From: Nocardia coubleae NBRC 108252
GTDB taxonomy: Bacteria; Actinomycetota; Actinomycetes; Mycobacteriales; Mycobacteriaceae
Assembly: GCF_001612805.1 (NCBI RefSeq)
Contig: NZ_BDBD01000022.1
Location: 1-47,773, forward strand
Direction of reading: 5' to 3'
Length of the DNA: 47,773 nucleotides
Of this stretch, positions 32,751-40,963 are shown one piece after another. The notes under the pieces are model-generated. The model made no database searches and was not told where the DNA came from. It saw nothing but the letters and a program-made list of their open reading frames with translations. Position 1 is the first letter of the stretch, and each line of letters starts with the position of its first letter. The position numbers and the translations under genes are program-made.

Positions 32751-35342
32751 ATGTCTGCCCCGAATCTCACCCGCGACCAGGCGGTCGAACGCGCGGCCGT
32801 GGTGGCCGTGGACAACTACCGGATCGAGCTCGACCTCACGGATCAGCCGCGCGGGGCGGATTCGGCGGTGTCGGACACCTTCGGTTCGACGACGACCGTC
32901 ACCTTCACCGCGAAGCCGGGGGCGAGCACCTTCATCGATCTGGTCGCGGCGCGGGTGCGCTCGGCGGTGCTCAACGGCCGGGAGCTCGATGTGAGTTCCT
33001 ACGCCGAGGAGACCGGTATCGCCCTGTCGGACCTGGCCGAGAACAACGAGCTCGTGGTGGTGGCCGACTGCGAGTACTCGCACACCGGTGAGGGCCTGCA
33101 CCGCTTCGTCGACCCGGCCGACAGCAAGGTGTACCTGTACTCGCAGTTCGAGACCGCCGACGCCAAGCGGATGTTCGCCTGCTTCGACCAGCCCGACCTC
33201 AAGGCCACCTTCGACGTCGTCGCGACGGCACCGAGCGACTGGGTTGTCGTCTCCAACGGTGCCGATATCGACCGGCACGAGATCGGCGCGGTCGTGCGCC
33301 ACACGTTCGCGACCACGCCGCGGATGAGCACCTACCTGGTCGCCATGATCGCCGGTCCCTACGCCACCTGGACCGACACCTATTCCGACACCCACGGCGA
33401 GATCCCCCTCGGCCTGTTCTGCCGGGCCTCGCTGGCCGAGCACATGGACCACGAGCGGCTGTTCACCGAGACCAAGCAGGGTTTCGACTTCTACCACAAG
33501 AACTTCGGTGTGCCGTACGCCTTCGGCAAGTACGACCAGCTGTTCGTGCCGGAGTTCAACGCGGGCGCGATGGAGAACGCGGGCGCGGTCACCTTCCTCG
33601 AGGACTACGTGTTCCGGTCCAAGGTGACCCGCGCGTCCTACGAGCGCCGCGCGGAGACGGTGCTGCACGAGATGGCGCACATGTGGTTCGGCGACCTGGT
33701 CACCATGAAGTGGTGGGACGATCTGTGGCTCAACGAGTCGTTCGCGACGTTCGCGTCGGTGCTGTGCCAGGCCGAGGCGACCGAATACACCAGTGCCTGG
33801 ACCACTTTCGCGAATGTGGAGAAGTCCTGGGCCTACCGCCAGGACCAGCTGCCCTCGACCCACCCGATCGCGGCCGACATCCCCGACCTGCACGCGGTGG
33901 AGGTGAACTTCGACGGCATCACCTACGCCAAGGGCGCCTCGGTGCTCAAGCAGCTGGTCGCCTATGTCGGGTTGCAGCCGTTCCTGGCCGGTCTGCGCGA
34001 CTACTTCGCCGAACACGCCTACGGCAACGCCACTTTCGACGATCTGCTGTCGGCGCTCGAGAAGGCGTCGGGGCGTGACCTGTCGGACTGGGGTGCCCAG
34101 TGGCTCAAGACCACCGGTCTCAATATCCTGCGGCCCGATTTCACTGTCGCGGCAGACGGCACCTTCTCGAGTTTCGCGGTGGTGCAGGAGGGCGCCGCAC
34201 CGGGTGCGGGCGAGTACCGCGTGCACCGGATCGCGATCGGTGTCTACGACGATGTCGACGGAAAGCTGGTGCGTGCCAAGCGCGTCGAGCTCGACCTCGA
34301 CGCTGCCGCGCGGACCGACGTGCCGGAGCTGGTCGGGGTGCCGCGCGGGGCCCTGGTGCTGGTCAACGACGACGACCTCACCTACTGCTCGCTGCGCCTT
34401 GACCCCGACTCGCTCGCGGTGGTCGTGGACCGCGTCGGTGACATCGCCGAATCCCTGCCGCGCACACTGGCCTGGTCGGCGGCCTGGGAGATGACCCGGC
34501 AGGCCGAGATGAAGGCCCGCGATTTCGTCGCGCTCGTGCAGCGCGGGATCGGTGCCGAGTCCGAGATCGGAGTGGTGCAGCGGTTGCTCATGCAGGCCGC
34601 GACCGCCATCTCGAGCTACGCGGAGCCCGGGTGGGCCGAGCAGGAGGGCTGGCCCGGTTTCGCCGATCGGCTGCTGGAACTGGCTCGCGGCGCCGAGGCG
34701 GGTTCGGATCATCAGCTGGCGTTCGTCAACGCGCTCACCGGCGCCGAGCTCGACACCCGGCACACCGATGTGCTCGCCCAGCTGCTCGACAGCGATCCGG
34801 CGGAGGTCGGCCTGGGCGGGCTCACGGTCGACACCGACCTGCGCTGGCGCGTCGTCACCGCGCTGGCCGCCGCGGGACGCATCGACGCCGACGGGCTCGA
34901 ATCTCCGGTCATCGACGCCGAGCTGGACCGCGACCCGACCGCGGCGGGCAAGCGCCAGGCCGCCGCCGCCCGCGCGGCCCGCCCGCTGGCGGCGGTGAAG
35001 GAACAGGCCTGGAACACGGTGATGGGCGACGACACGGTGCCCAACATCACCGCCCGCGCCATCGTCGGCGGTTTCGCCCCCGCGGGCCAGGGCGAGCTGC
35101 TGGCCCCGTATGTCGACCGCTACTTCGCCGAGGTTCCCGCCGTTTGGGAACGCCGCTCGAGCGAGGTGGCCCAGACCGTCGTCGTCGGCCTGTACCCGCA
35201 CTGGGCGATCACCGAGGAAGCGATGGCCAAGGCCGACGAGTTCCTCGCGGGTGACCACCCGCCCGCCCTGCACCGCCTGGTCTCGGAAGGCCGTGCCGGG
35301 ATCGAACGATCGCTGCGTGCAAGGGAGTTCGACGCCAAGTAG
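32751..35342 (+). CDS. pepN: Aminopeptidase N (M1 family)
   Basis: An 863-residue zinc aminopeptidase removing N-terminal residues from peptides, probably those released by Clp and the proteasome. The substrate-anchoring GAMEN is at 272-276 and the zinc motif HEMAH at 306-310, with the third ligand Glu in WLNESFATFA. The N-terminal beta domain and the C-terminal ERAP1-like helical domain complete the usual length (M. tuberculosis Rv2467 is nearly the same size). ATG 32751 has AAGGAG six bases upstream. A strong terminator follows. Confidence 0.96.
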   Translation: MSAPNLTRDQAVERAAVVAVDNYRIELDLTDQPRGADSAVSDTFGSTTTVTFTAKPGASTFIDLVAARVRSAVLNGRELDVSSYAEETGIALSDLAENNELVVVADCEYSHTGEGLHRFVDPADSKVYLYSQFETADAKRMFACFDQPDLKATFDVVATAPSDWVVVSNGADIDRHEIGAVVRHTFATTPRMSTYLVAMIAGPYATWTDTYSDTHGEIPLGLFCRASLAEHMDHERLFTETKQGFDFYHKNFGVPYAFGKYDQLFVPEFNAGAMENAGAVTFLEDYVFRSKVTRASYERRAETVLHEMAHMWFGDLVTMKWWDDLWLNESFATFASVLCQAEATEYTSAWTTFANVEKSWAYRQDQLPSTHPIAADIPDLHAVEVNFDGITYAKGASVLKQLVAYVGLQPFLAGLRDYFAEHAYGNATFDDLLSALEKASGRDLSDWGAQWLKTTGLNILRPDFTVAADGTFSSFAVVQEGAAPGAGEYRVHRIAIGVYDDVDGKLVRAKRVELDLDAAARTDVPELVGVPRGALVLVNDDDLTYCSLRLDPDSLAVVVDRVGDIAESLPRTLAWSAAWEMTRQAEMKARDFVALVQRGIGAESEIGVVQRLLMQAATAISSYAEPGWAEQEGWPGFADRLLELARGAEAGSDHQLAFVNALTGAELDTRHTDVLAQLLDSDPAEVGLGGLTVDTDLRWRVVTALAAAGRIDADGLESPVIDAELDRDPTAAGKRQAAAARAARPLAAVKEQAWNTVMGDDTVPNITARAIVGGFAPAGQGELLAPYVDRYFAEVPAVWERRSSEVAQTVVVGLYPHWAITEEAMAKADEFLAGDHPPALHRLVSEGRAGIERSLRAREFDAK

Positions 35343-35351
35343 CACACGGAC

Positions 35352-35387
35352 CCGATGGCCCCGATCTCACCGGATCGGGGCCATCGG
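35352..35387 (+). terminator. Terminator of pepN
   Basis: A perfect 15-base stem (35352-35366 with 35373-35387) around the loop TCACCG, ten bases after the pepN stop. No T-run is present. Confidence 0.8.
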
Positions 35388-35432
35388 CCGTTCCGGCACC
35401 GGCCAGCTCGACGCATTTCGCCACGGTGGAAC

Positions 35433-35450
35433 TACTACCGAGAGTAGTAT
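35433..35450 (+). promoter_or_regulatory. Operator-like repeat overlapping a -10 element
   Basis: TACTAC-CGAGA-GTAGTA (35433-35449) is a perfect 6-5-6 inverted repeat. The hexamer TAGTAT (35445-35450) fits a TANNNT -10 for the SRPBCC gene, so a repressor bound here would block it. No regulator gene is adjacent. Confidence 0.5.
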
Positions 35451-35497
35451 TCGGTTCGGGGGATTTCCTCCATGTCGATCTTCGAAGGAGAAGCGGG

Positions 35498-35950
35498 ATG
35501 GAAACCATTGCGGCCGAGCGCTTTATCGCGGCGCCGATCGAGCAGGTCTTCGAATGGTGTGCCGACACCAGGAATTACGGGCGTTCGTTCTGGGTGCTAC
35601 GTAATCGTTGGGTCCGGCCAGGGACAGACGCGCCATACGGCGTCGGCGCGGTCCGCCGGCACCTGTGGATGATCGGCCGGTTCACCGAGCGGATCACCCG
35701 CTACGACCCGCCGCACGCCTTCGACTACCTCGTCGAACGCAGTTTTCCGCCGTCCCGGCATGACGGCGGGACCATGACGTTCACGTCGGAACCGGGCGGA
35801 ACACGGGTGCGCTGGACGAGCGTCGGCGAGGTGAAAGCCCCGTTCGCCGCCGCGACCATCACCCGGCTCACCACACCTATCGCCGCGATGGTCTTCGGGA
35901 AGATCCTTGACGCGTGCGCGAAAGACCTCGGAGTCTCCGCCCGCCGCTGA
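35498..35950 (+). CDS. SRPBCC (START-like) family protein
   Basis: A 150-residue helix-grip protein: ERFIAAPIEQVFEWCADTRNY at the start, a beta-rich middle (ERITRYDPPHAFDYLVERS, TFTSEPGGTRVRWTS) and a C-terminal helix. Such proteins bind hydrophobic ligands in a central cavity or act as cyclases in polyketide pathways. ATG 35498 has AAGGAG about eight bases upstream. It lies 167 bases before the second clpP pair in the same orientation, but no functional tie is evident. Confidence 0.85.
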   Translation: METIAAERFIAAPIEQVFEWCADTRNYGRSFWVLRNRWVRPGTDAPYGVGAVRRHLWMIGRFTERITRYDPPHAFDYLVERSFPPSRHDGGTMTFTSEPGGTRVRWTSVGEVKAPFAAATITRLTTPIAAMVFGKILDACAKDLGVSARR

Positions 35951-36042
35951 AGCACCCTTCGTGGGCTGCGGCCGCGTTCGCCTCGCCGTCCGGCACGGAA
36001 ACGCGTACCGGGCCAGGCGCCGCCGCGTTCCGGTCTCGCGGT

Positions 36043-36077
36043 GTTCGCTGCTGTGAGCAGATCTGCTGGGGGCAGCA
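36043..36077 (+). promoter_or_regulatory. PopR/ClgR-like sites upstream of the second clpP pair
   Basis: ATCTGCT-GGG-GGCAGCA (36061-36077) agrees at 11 of 14 arm positions with the Streptomyces PopR box TTCTGCC-N3-GGCAGAA, as I recall it. It overlaps a perfect palindrome AGCAGATCTGCT (36056-36067). GTTCGCT-N5-GAG (36043-36057) is one mismatch from the ClgR consensus GTTCGCY-N5-GCG. All lie 40-75 bases upstream of the first clpP start, where an activator would sit. Confidence 0.5.
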
Positions 36078-36117
36078 TCGGCGGCGAATCATGGTGTGCG
36101 CGAGGCACCGTTGACTC

Positions 36118-36723
36118 ATGGCACACGACGACAAAGCACCGATGTTCAGTTGGCGGATGCGTGAGCAGTTGTTCGGGCGGCGGATTCTCGTGCTCGACGG
36201 TGCGCTCGACGACGACAACGGGACCCTGCTCATCACCCAGATGCTCACCCTCGCCGCCCAGGCACCCGAAGCGGGAATCTCGCTGTGGATCCACTCCCCC
36301 GGCGGCTCGGTCCCGTCGATGCTCGCCATCCGCGACGTGATGCGGCTGGTGCCGTGCGAGGTGTCCACCCTGGCACTCGGATTGGCCTGCAGCGCAGGGC
36401 AATTCCTGCTGTCCTCCGGGACGCCGGGTAAGCGGTACGCGATGCCGCACGCCCGCATCCTCATGCACCAGGGCTCGGCGGGCATCGGCGGCAGCGCCGT
36501 CGAGGTCGAGGTGCAGGCCGACGACCTGCGCTACACCGTCGACACCGTGCTCGGACTCATCGCCGAGGACACCGGCCAACCGTTCGACCGCGTCTACGAG
36601 GACTCCCTGCACGACCGCTGGTTCACCGCCACCCAGGCCCTCGAGTACGGCTTCATCGACCACGTGGTGGAGTCCTTCGACCAGGTCGTCCCCAACCGCC
36701 GCCGCATCGGCATCACGGCCTAG
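36118..36723 (+). CDS. Auxiliary ClpP subunit, P1-like, catalytically intact
   Basis: A 201-residue ClpP paralogue outside the core operon. Ser92 (GLACSAGQF), His117 (LMHQGS) and Asp166 (LHDRW) form a complete triad at the same residue numbers as the core ClpP1 in this window, and IHSPGGS keeps the oxyanion segment. The residue before the Ser is Cys rather than Ala. The N-terminus (MAHDDKAPMFSWRMREQLFG) differs from ClpP1, which affects the axial pore and ClpX/ClpC docking loops. It is the first gene of a pair, 8 bases before the next, and probably forms a mixed ring with it. It resembles the Streptomyces clpP3-clpP4 arrangement. The start ATG has only a weak GAGG upstream. Confidence 0.92.
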   Translation: MAHDDKAPMFSWRMREQLFGRRILVLDGALDDDNGTLLITQMLTLAAQAPEAGISLWIHSPGGSVPSMLAIRDVMRLVPCEVSTLALGLACSAGQFLLSSGTPGKRYAMPHARILMHQGSAGIGGSAVEVEVQADDLRYTVDTVLGLIAEDTGQPFDRVYEDSLHDRWFTATQALEYGFIDHVVESFDQVVPNRRRIGITA

Positions 36724-36731
36724 GAGCTGCC

Positions 36732-37322
36732 ATGACCAGTTACACGATCCCGAATGTGGTTTCCCAGCATCGCGGCGGGGAACGCATCACCGACATCTAC
36801 TCGCACCTGCTCAGCGAACGTATCGTCTACCTGGGCACACCCATCGACTCGGGTGTCGCCAATGCGCTCATCGCGCAGCTGCTGCACCTGGAATCCGACA
36901 GCCCCGGTCAGGCGATCAGCCTCTACATCAACTGCGAGGGTGGCGACCTGTCGGCCATGCTCGCCGTGTACGACACCATGCGCTTCATCAAGGCGCCCGT
37001 GCACACCACCTGTGTCGGTCAGGCCATCGCGGTCGGTGCGGTACTGCTCGCCGGTGGCGAGGCGGGACACCGGGCGATGCTCCCGCACACCCGAATCGTG
37101 CTGCACCAACCCGCGACTCGTGGCCAGGGCACGATCCCCGATCTGATCCTGCAAGCCGACGAGATCGTGCGCATGCGGGCGGCGATCGAGGCGATCCTGT
37201 CCAAGCACACCGGTCAGAGCCCGGAGACCTTGCGTCGCGATACCGATCGCGACCGGGTGTTCACCGCCGAGACCGCCCTGGAGTACGGGCTGGTCGACCA
37301 GGTTCTGCACGAACGGCAGTGA
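36732..37322 (+). CDS. Auxiliary ClpP subunit, P2-like, catalytic serine lost
   Basis: A 196-residue ClpP paralogue with the P2-like pattern (LLHLESDSPGQAISLYIN, CVGQAIAVGAVLLAGG). The active-site serine is replaced: the P2 motif GQAASAA reads GQAIAVG, with Ala100 encoded by GCG at 37029-37031. His125 and Asp174 remain. The oxyanion segment INSPGG is INCEGG (67-72). It should therefore be non-catalytic, like ClpR of cyanobacteria and plastids, acting as a structural or regulatory ring partner. GGAG overlapping the stop of the preceding gene provides its ribosome binding site, so the two are co-translated in fixed proportion. The frame is otherwise intact with normal codon use, which argues against a decaying pseudogene. 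Confidence 0.93.
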   Translation: MTSYTIPNVVSQHRGGERITDIYSHLLSERIVYLGTPIDSGVANALIAQLLHLESDSPGQAISLYINCEGGDLSAMLAVYDTMRFIKAPVHTTCVGQAIAVGAVLLAGGEAGHRAMLPHTRIVLHQPATRGQGTIPDLILQADEIVRMRAAIEAILSKHTGQSPETLRRDTDRDRVFTAETALEYGLVDQVLHERQ

Positions 37323-37330
37323 GCCGTGCG

Positions 37331-38167
37331 CTACTGCTTCTCGATGCGATCGAGGTAGACCCGGCGCACGTCGTCGTCGACCCGGTTGATCGCGGCGTCG
37401 TCGTGAGCGGCCTTGCGCACCAACCGGATCAGCGATTCCGGCAGCAGCGTCGCGGCGTTCGCGGCGACACCGACATACGACGGGACCGACGTCTCGGCGG
37501 CCCGGGTCTGCACCGTGCGGACCACGGCGGCGGCGATGTCTTCGGGCTCGACGGTCGGCAGGATGCCCACGTCGATACCGGAGCTGAGTTCGGTGCGCAC
37601 GGCCGAGGGCAGGACGGTACTCACGCTCACCCCGGTGCCGTCCATCTCGAGCCGGGTCGCCGCAGTGAGCCCGACCACCGCGAACTTGCTCGCGTTGTAC
37701 ACCGCCAGCCCCTTGAGCGGGAACTTGCCCGCCAGCGATGCCACGTTCACCACGTGGCCGTAACCGCGTTCCACCATGGCGGGTAGCGCCAGCCGCATGC
37801 CGTGGATGACACCGTAGACGTTGACGTCCATGGTGAGCCGGTCGATGCGATCGGACTGTTCGAGGAACGGCGCGTTGGGCATGACGCCCGCGTTGTTGAC
37901 CAGCACGTCGAGCGGGCGACCGTGCCAGTCGACGGCGGCGTCGAGAAACCGTGCGTAGGAATCCTTGTCGGTGACATCGAGCGCGTGCCCCATGGCCCGG
38001 TCGCCGAATTCGGCCGCGGCCTGCACGACCAGCGCCTCGTCGAGATCGCCGAGCGCCACCCGCGCACCCGCCGCCACGAAGGCGCGCGCGGTGGCCAGGC
38101 CGATGCCACGCGCCGCGCCGGTGATGGCAACGAGCGCGCCGTCGAGTTCGATCTTCGGATAGCTCAT
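37331..38167 (-). CDS. Short-chain dehydrogenase/reductase
   Basis: A 278-residue classical SDR. TGAARGIG is near residues 16-23, NNAG at about 89-92, the catalytic Ser in VVNVASLAGK, and YNASK at about 156-160. The GDLDEA segment after beta2 with Asp favours NAD. The C-terminal 60 residues are longer than in FabG and helical, as in SadH-type proteins. ATG 38167 overlaps the stop of the upstream monooxygenase gene by four bases, so the two act together: oxidation of an alcohol to a ketone that the monooxygenase then converts is a reasonable guess. The set resembles the M. tuberculosis mymA operon (Rv3083 with Rv3085). Confidence 0.9.
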   Translation of the reverse strand: MSYPKIELDGALVAITGAARGIGLATARAFVAAGARVALGDLDEALVVQAAAEFGDRAMGHALDVTDKDSYARFLDAAVDWHGRPLDVLVNNAGVMPNAPFLEQSDRIDRLTMDVNVYGVIHGMRLALPAMVERGYGHVVNVASLAGKFPLKGLAVYNASKFAVVGLTAATRLEMDGTGVSVSTVLPSAVRTELSSGIDVGILPTVEPEDIAAAVVRTVQTRAAETSVPSYVGVAANAATLLPESLIRLVRKAAHDDAAINRVDDDVRRVYLDRIEKQ

Positions 38168-39636
38168 GACGGCACCTTGCTCTCGGTGACGGTGAAATCG
38201 GAAGGATCGAACGAACTGACCCGGCTCGTCAGCGCCCCGGTCGACCACGGCCAGCTGAAGCTGTTGCGCCCGTTCACATCCAGGTAGTAACTGCGGCAGC
38301 CACCGGAGTTGTAGACGGTGCCCGGCAGCGCGGCCTGCACCTCGTCGACATACCGGGCCTGCACCTCCGGGCGCACGTCCAGCACGGGCCAGCCCTCGCG
38401 GCGGGCCCGGGTGACCGCCGATACCAGGAAGGTGATCTGCGCTTCGAGAACGGCGAACGCCGAGGAGTGTCCGGTGCCGAGACTCGGCCCGAGGACGGAG
38501 AACATGTTGGGGAAGCCGGTGGTGACGGTGCCGAGGTAAGCCTCGGGCGAACCCTTCCAGTGGTCGGCCAGGGAGCGGCCGTCGGCGTCGCGCACGATCT
38601 CGCCCAGTGGGGAGTCCAGGATGTGGAAGCCGGTGCCGAGGATGATCGCGTCTACCTCGGCGCTGCTGCCGTCGGCGCCCATCACCGTATTGCCCCGGAT
38701 CTCGGTGACGGCGGTGGCGTGCACGTCGACATTGGTTTTGGTGAGCGACTGTAGGTAGTTGTTGGAGAACAGGATCCGCTTGCAGCCGAGCAGGTAGTCG
38801 GGAGTGAGCTTGGCCCGCAGCACCGGATCACGCACCACCGCACGCAGATACGCCGAACCGATCCCCTGCACCGCCTGCATCAGGGGGCGCGGATGCCGGA
38901 AGGCCACACCGAGGCCCTCCATCATGGCGTACTCGATGCCACGTAAAGCCTTGTGGGCGAACGGCACACGCCGCATCACCTGCTTCTCGATGCCCGGCAC
39001 CGGATGGTCCGGCTTCGGCAGCACCCACTGCGCGGTGCGCTGGAACAGGTGCAGCGCGGCCACCTCGGGCTGGATCTGTGGCACGAACTGCACCGCCGAC
39101 GCACCGGTTCCGATCACCGCCACCCGCTTCCCGCGCAGGTCGTAGTCGTGATTCCAGCGCGCCGAATGGAAGACCTCGCCATCGAACTCGTCCAGACCGG
39201 TGATGTCGGGGAAGCGCGGTTCGTTCCACGGGCCCGCCGCCGAGACGACGAAACGCGCGGTGAATTCGCCGGAAGTGGTGTCCAGGCGCCACAATTCGGC
39301 TGCCGCGTCCCACTGGGCGCCGGTCATCGTCACCCCGAAACGGGTGCGCTCGGCGAGGCCGTGCTCGCGTGCCACCCGGTCGATGTAGGCGAGGATCTCC
39401 GGCTGGGTCGCGAACAGTCGCGACCACTCCGGGTTCGGCGCGAACGAGAACGAGTACAACCCCGAGGGCACATCACACGCGCACCCCGGATAGGTATTGG
39501 CCCGCCACGTCCCCCCGAACGTCTCGGCCTTCTCGACGATGACCACATCGTCGACCCCCGCCTCCCGCAACTTGATGGCGGCGCCGACCCCGGACACCCC
39601 CGCCCCGATCACGATCACCTCATGGTGCTGAGTCAT
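38164..39636 (-). CDS. Flavin-containing Baeyer-Villiger-type monooxygenase
   Basis: A 490-residue FAD/NADPH monooxygenase. The FAD motif GAGVSG is at 11-16, the Baeyer-Villiger fingerprint FxGxxxHxxxW is FDGEVFHSARW at 151-161, and the NADPH motif GTGASA follows near 176-181. YPGCACDVPSGLYSFSF is typical of EthA/MymA-like enzymes. It inserts oxygen next to a carbonyl or oxidises a sulfur or nitrogen. It is coupled to the SDR gene by a 4-base overlap. ATG 39636 is the family start. Such enzymes in mycobacteria activate thioamide drugs; whether this one does is not shown. Confidence 0.93.
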   Translation of the reverse strand: MTQHHEVIVIGAGVSGVGAAIKLREAGVDDVVIVEKAETFGGTWRANTYPGCACDVPSGLYSFSFAPNPEWSRLFATQPEILAYIDRVAREHGLAERTRFGVTMTGAQWDAAAELWRLDTTSGEFTARFVVSAAGPWNEPRFPDITGLDEFDGEVFHSARWNHDYDLRGKRVAVIGTGASAVQFVPQIQPEVAALHLFQRTAQWVLPKPDHPVPGIEKQVMRRVPFAHKALRGIEYAMMEGLGVAFRHPRPLMQAVQGIGSAYLRAVVRDPVLRAKLTPDYLLGCKRILFSNNYLQSLTKTNVDVHATAVTEIRGNTVMGADGSSAEVDAIILGTGFHILDSPLGEIVRDADGRSLADHWKGSPEAYLGTVTTGFPNMFSVLGPSLGTGHSSAFAVLEAQITFLVSAVTRARREGWPVLDVRPEVQARYVDEVQAALPGTVYNSGGCRSYYLDVNGRNSFSWPWSTGALTSRVSSFDPSDFTVTESKVPS

Positions 39637-39796
39637 CCGGCTCTCCTTCTCAGAATCTCGGGTCGCTGTGCGCTCGTCGTGCGCATGGGCTCATGGGCCG
39701 GGTGCCGCACGCCGGTGAACGCGACCCGCAGACGACCGGGCGCCTTCCGGCGGTCGGGGCCTGCCACGCACCGAGTGCACGCTCTGATCTGCGAGT

Positions 39797-40906
39797 TCAT
39801 CGCGCGAGACTCGCGGTGCGCAGTGCTTCGTGCACGCGGGCGTGGGCATTGGCGCGGGCGGCGGCGAGGGTCGCCGGGCGGCGGCGGGAATCCATGAAGT
39901 TGGGGCCCATCGCGGCCAATTCGGCGGGGCCCGGTTCGACGCGGATCACGCGAACGCCGTTGTCGCGCAGGAGCTTCACCTCGCGGTCCAGGCCGCGAGT
40001 CATCTGGGCGCGCAGGAAGCGTTCGATGCGGTCGAAGCCGGTGGCCGGGACACCGCCCGCGGAGGTCATCGGGGCGATCACCACCACCTCGTCCAGGTCG
40101 AGTGGGAGCAGCAGGTCGGCCGAGACCGAGGAGACCGCGCCGCCGTCGACGTAATCCCGGCCGCCGATCCGCACCGGCGGGAACCAGCCGGGGATCGCCC
40201 AGGATGCGGCGATCGCGTCGCCGAGGTCGACGGGTTCTCGAGCGGCTGCCTCGACAGGTGACGCGCCAGCCTCGATCGCTGATCTACCAGTACGGTCGGC
40301 GGCAAGCACGTGCTCCACGCTGCCGCGCGATGCCTGCGGGCCTGCAGGCATCGCCGCCGAGCCGTGGCGGCCGTCCTTCCGATACGGCGTGTCGGCCTTG
40401 AAATCATTGGCGCCGAAGGTGATTCGTTCGCCGGTCGCGGCGTCGGCGGCCACCAACCAGGTCGCGGGGTGATCCACCCAGCCGTCGGCGTCGGCCAGCG
40501 CACGGCCGAACGAGCGGAGCCAGCTCGCGTCACCGCGCCCGCGTGGCAGCATCCCGGCCAGGGCGCTGTAGGCCGAGCCCGCGCGGAGTCCGGCACCGAT
40601 CAGGCCGAGGTTCGGCAGGCCGATACCGGGCAGCGGCGGGAACTTGCCGGGGTCCACGGCGATGTGCGCCGCGAGTACCGGGTCGGCGTCGGGCTCGGCG
40701 TCGAGGGCGGCCAGGAGATCGGCGGGTGTGCGGCCGGAACCGAGGGCGGCCACGATCTCCGCGCCGGCCGACGTCCCGATCAGCACGTCGGCCGATCGAA
40801 CATCCCAGTCCAGTGCGCTTTCGACCGCGTCGAGGGCCACGGCGGTCCAGGCGAACCCGAGGACACCACCGCAACCGATGGCAAGGCCACGTCGAGTGCT
40901 CATCAT
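39797..40906 (-). CDS. Patatin-like phospholipase
   Basis: A 369-residue serine lipid hydrolase. The oxyanion motif is GCGGVLGF (about 11-18), the nucleophile elbow GTSAG with Ser at about 46, and the dyad Asp is in YVDGGAVSS. Between residues 195 and 225 there is a Gly/Ala/Ser-rich insertion (DGRHGSAAMPAGPQASRG) not expected in the core fold. The start is ATG 40906 or 40903; a TAGTAT hexamer ends five bases upstream, so the mRNA is probably leaderless. An in-frame extension further upstream is antisense to the TetR gene and is rejected. It is divergent from that TetR gene and lies downstream of nothing else in its unit. Confidence 0.9.
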   Translation of the reverse strand: MMSTRRGLAIGCGGVLGFAWTAVALDAVESALDWDVRSADVLIGTSAGAEIVAALGSGRTPADLLAALDAEPDADPVLAAHIAVDPGKFPPLPGIGLPNLGLIGAGLRAGSAYSALAGMLPRGRGDASWLRSFGRALADADGWVDHPATWLVAADAATGERITFGANDFKADTPYRKDGRHGSAAMPAGPQASRGSVEHVLAADRTGRSAIEAGASPVEAAAREPVDLGDAIAASWAIPGWFPPVRIGGRDYVDGGAVSSVSADLLLPLDLDEVVVIAPMTSAGGVPATGFDRIERFLRAQMTRGLDREVKLLRDNGVRVIRVEPGPAELAAMGPNFMDSRRRPATLAAARANAHARVHEALRTASLAR

Positions 40907-40910
40907 CCAG

Positions 40911-40956
40911 ATACTAACGGTATTCGAATTCCACCGGTACCCCTTCTTGCTAAACT
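40911..40956. promoter_or_regulatory. Divergent leaderless promoters of patatin and TetR genes
   Basis: On the - strand TAGTAT (40911-40916) lies next to the patatin start. On the + strand TGCTAAACT (40948-40956) is an extended -10 seven bases before the TetR ATG. The palindrome ATTCGAAT (40922-40929) between them is a possible operator. Neither gene has a ribosome binding site. Confidence 0.5.
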
Positions 40957-40963
40957 GCCGCAT

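Noticed and set aside
32748..35345. An 865-codon open frame antisense to pepN
   Set aside because: It lies wholly opposite a clear M1 aminopeptidase and has a His/Gly/Arg-rich composition typical of shadows in high-GC DNA.
37029..37031. Dead ClpP as a pseudogene
   Set aside because: The frame, length, ribosome binding site and codon use are normal, and His and Asp are kept, so a functional non-catalytic subunit is more likely.
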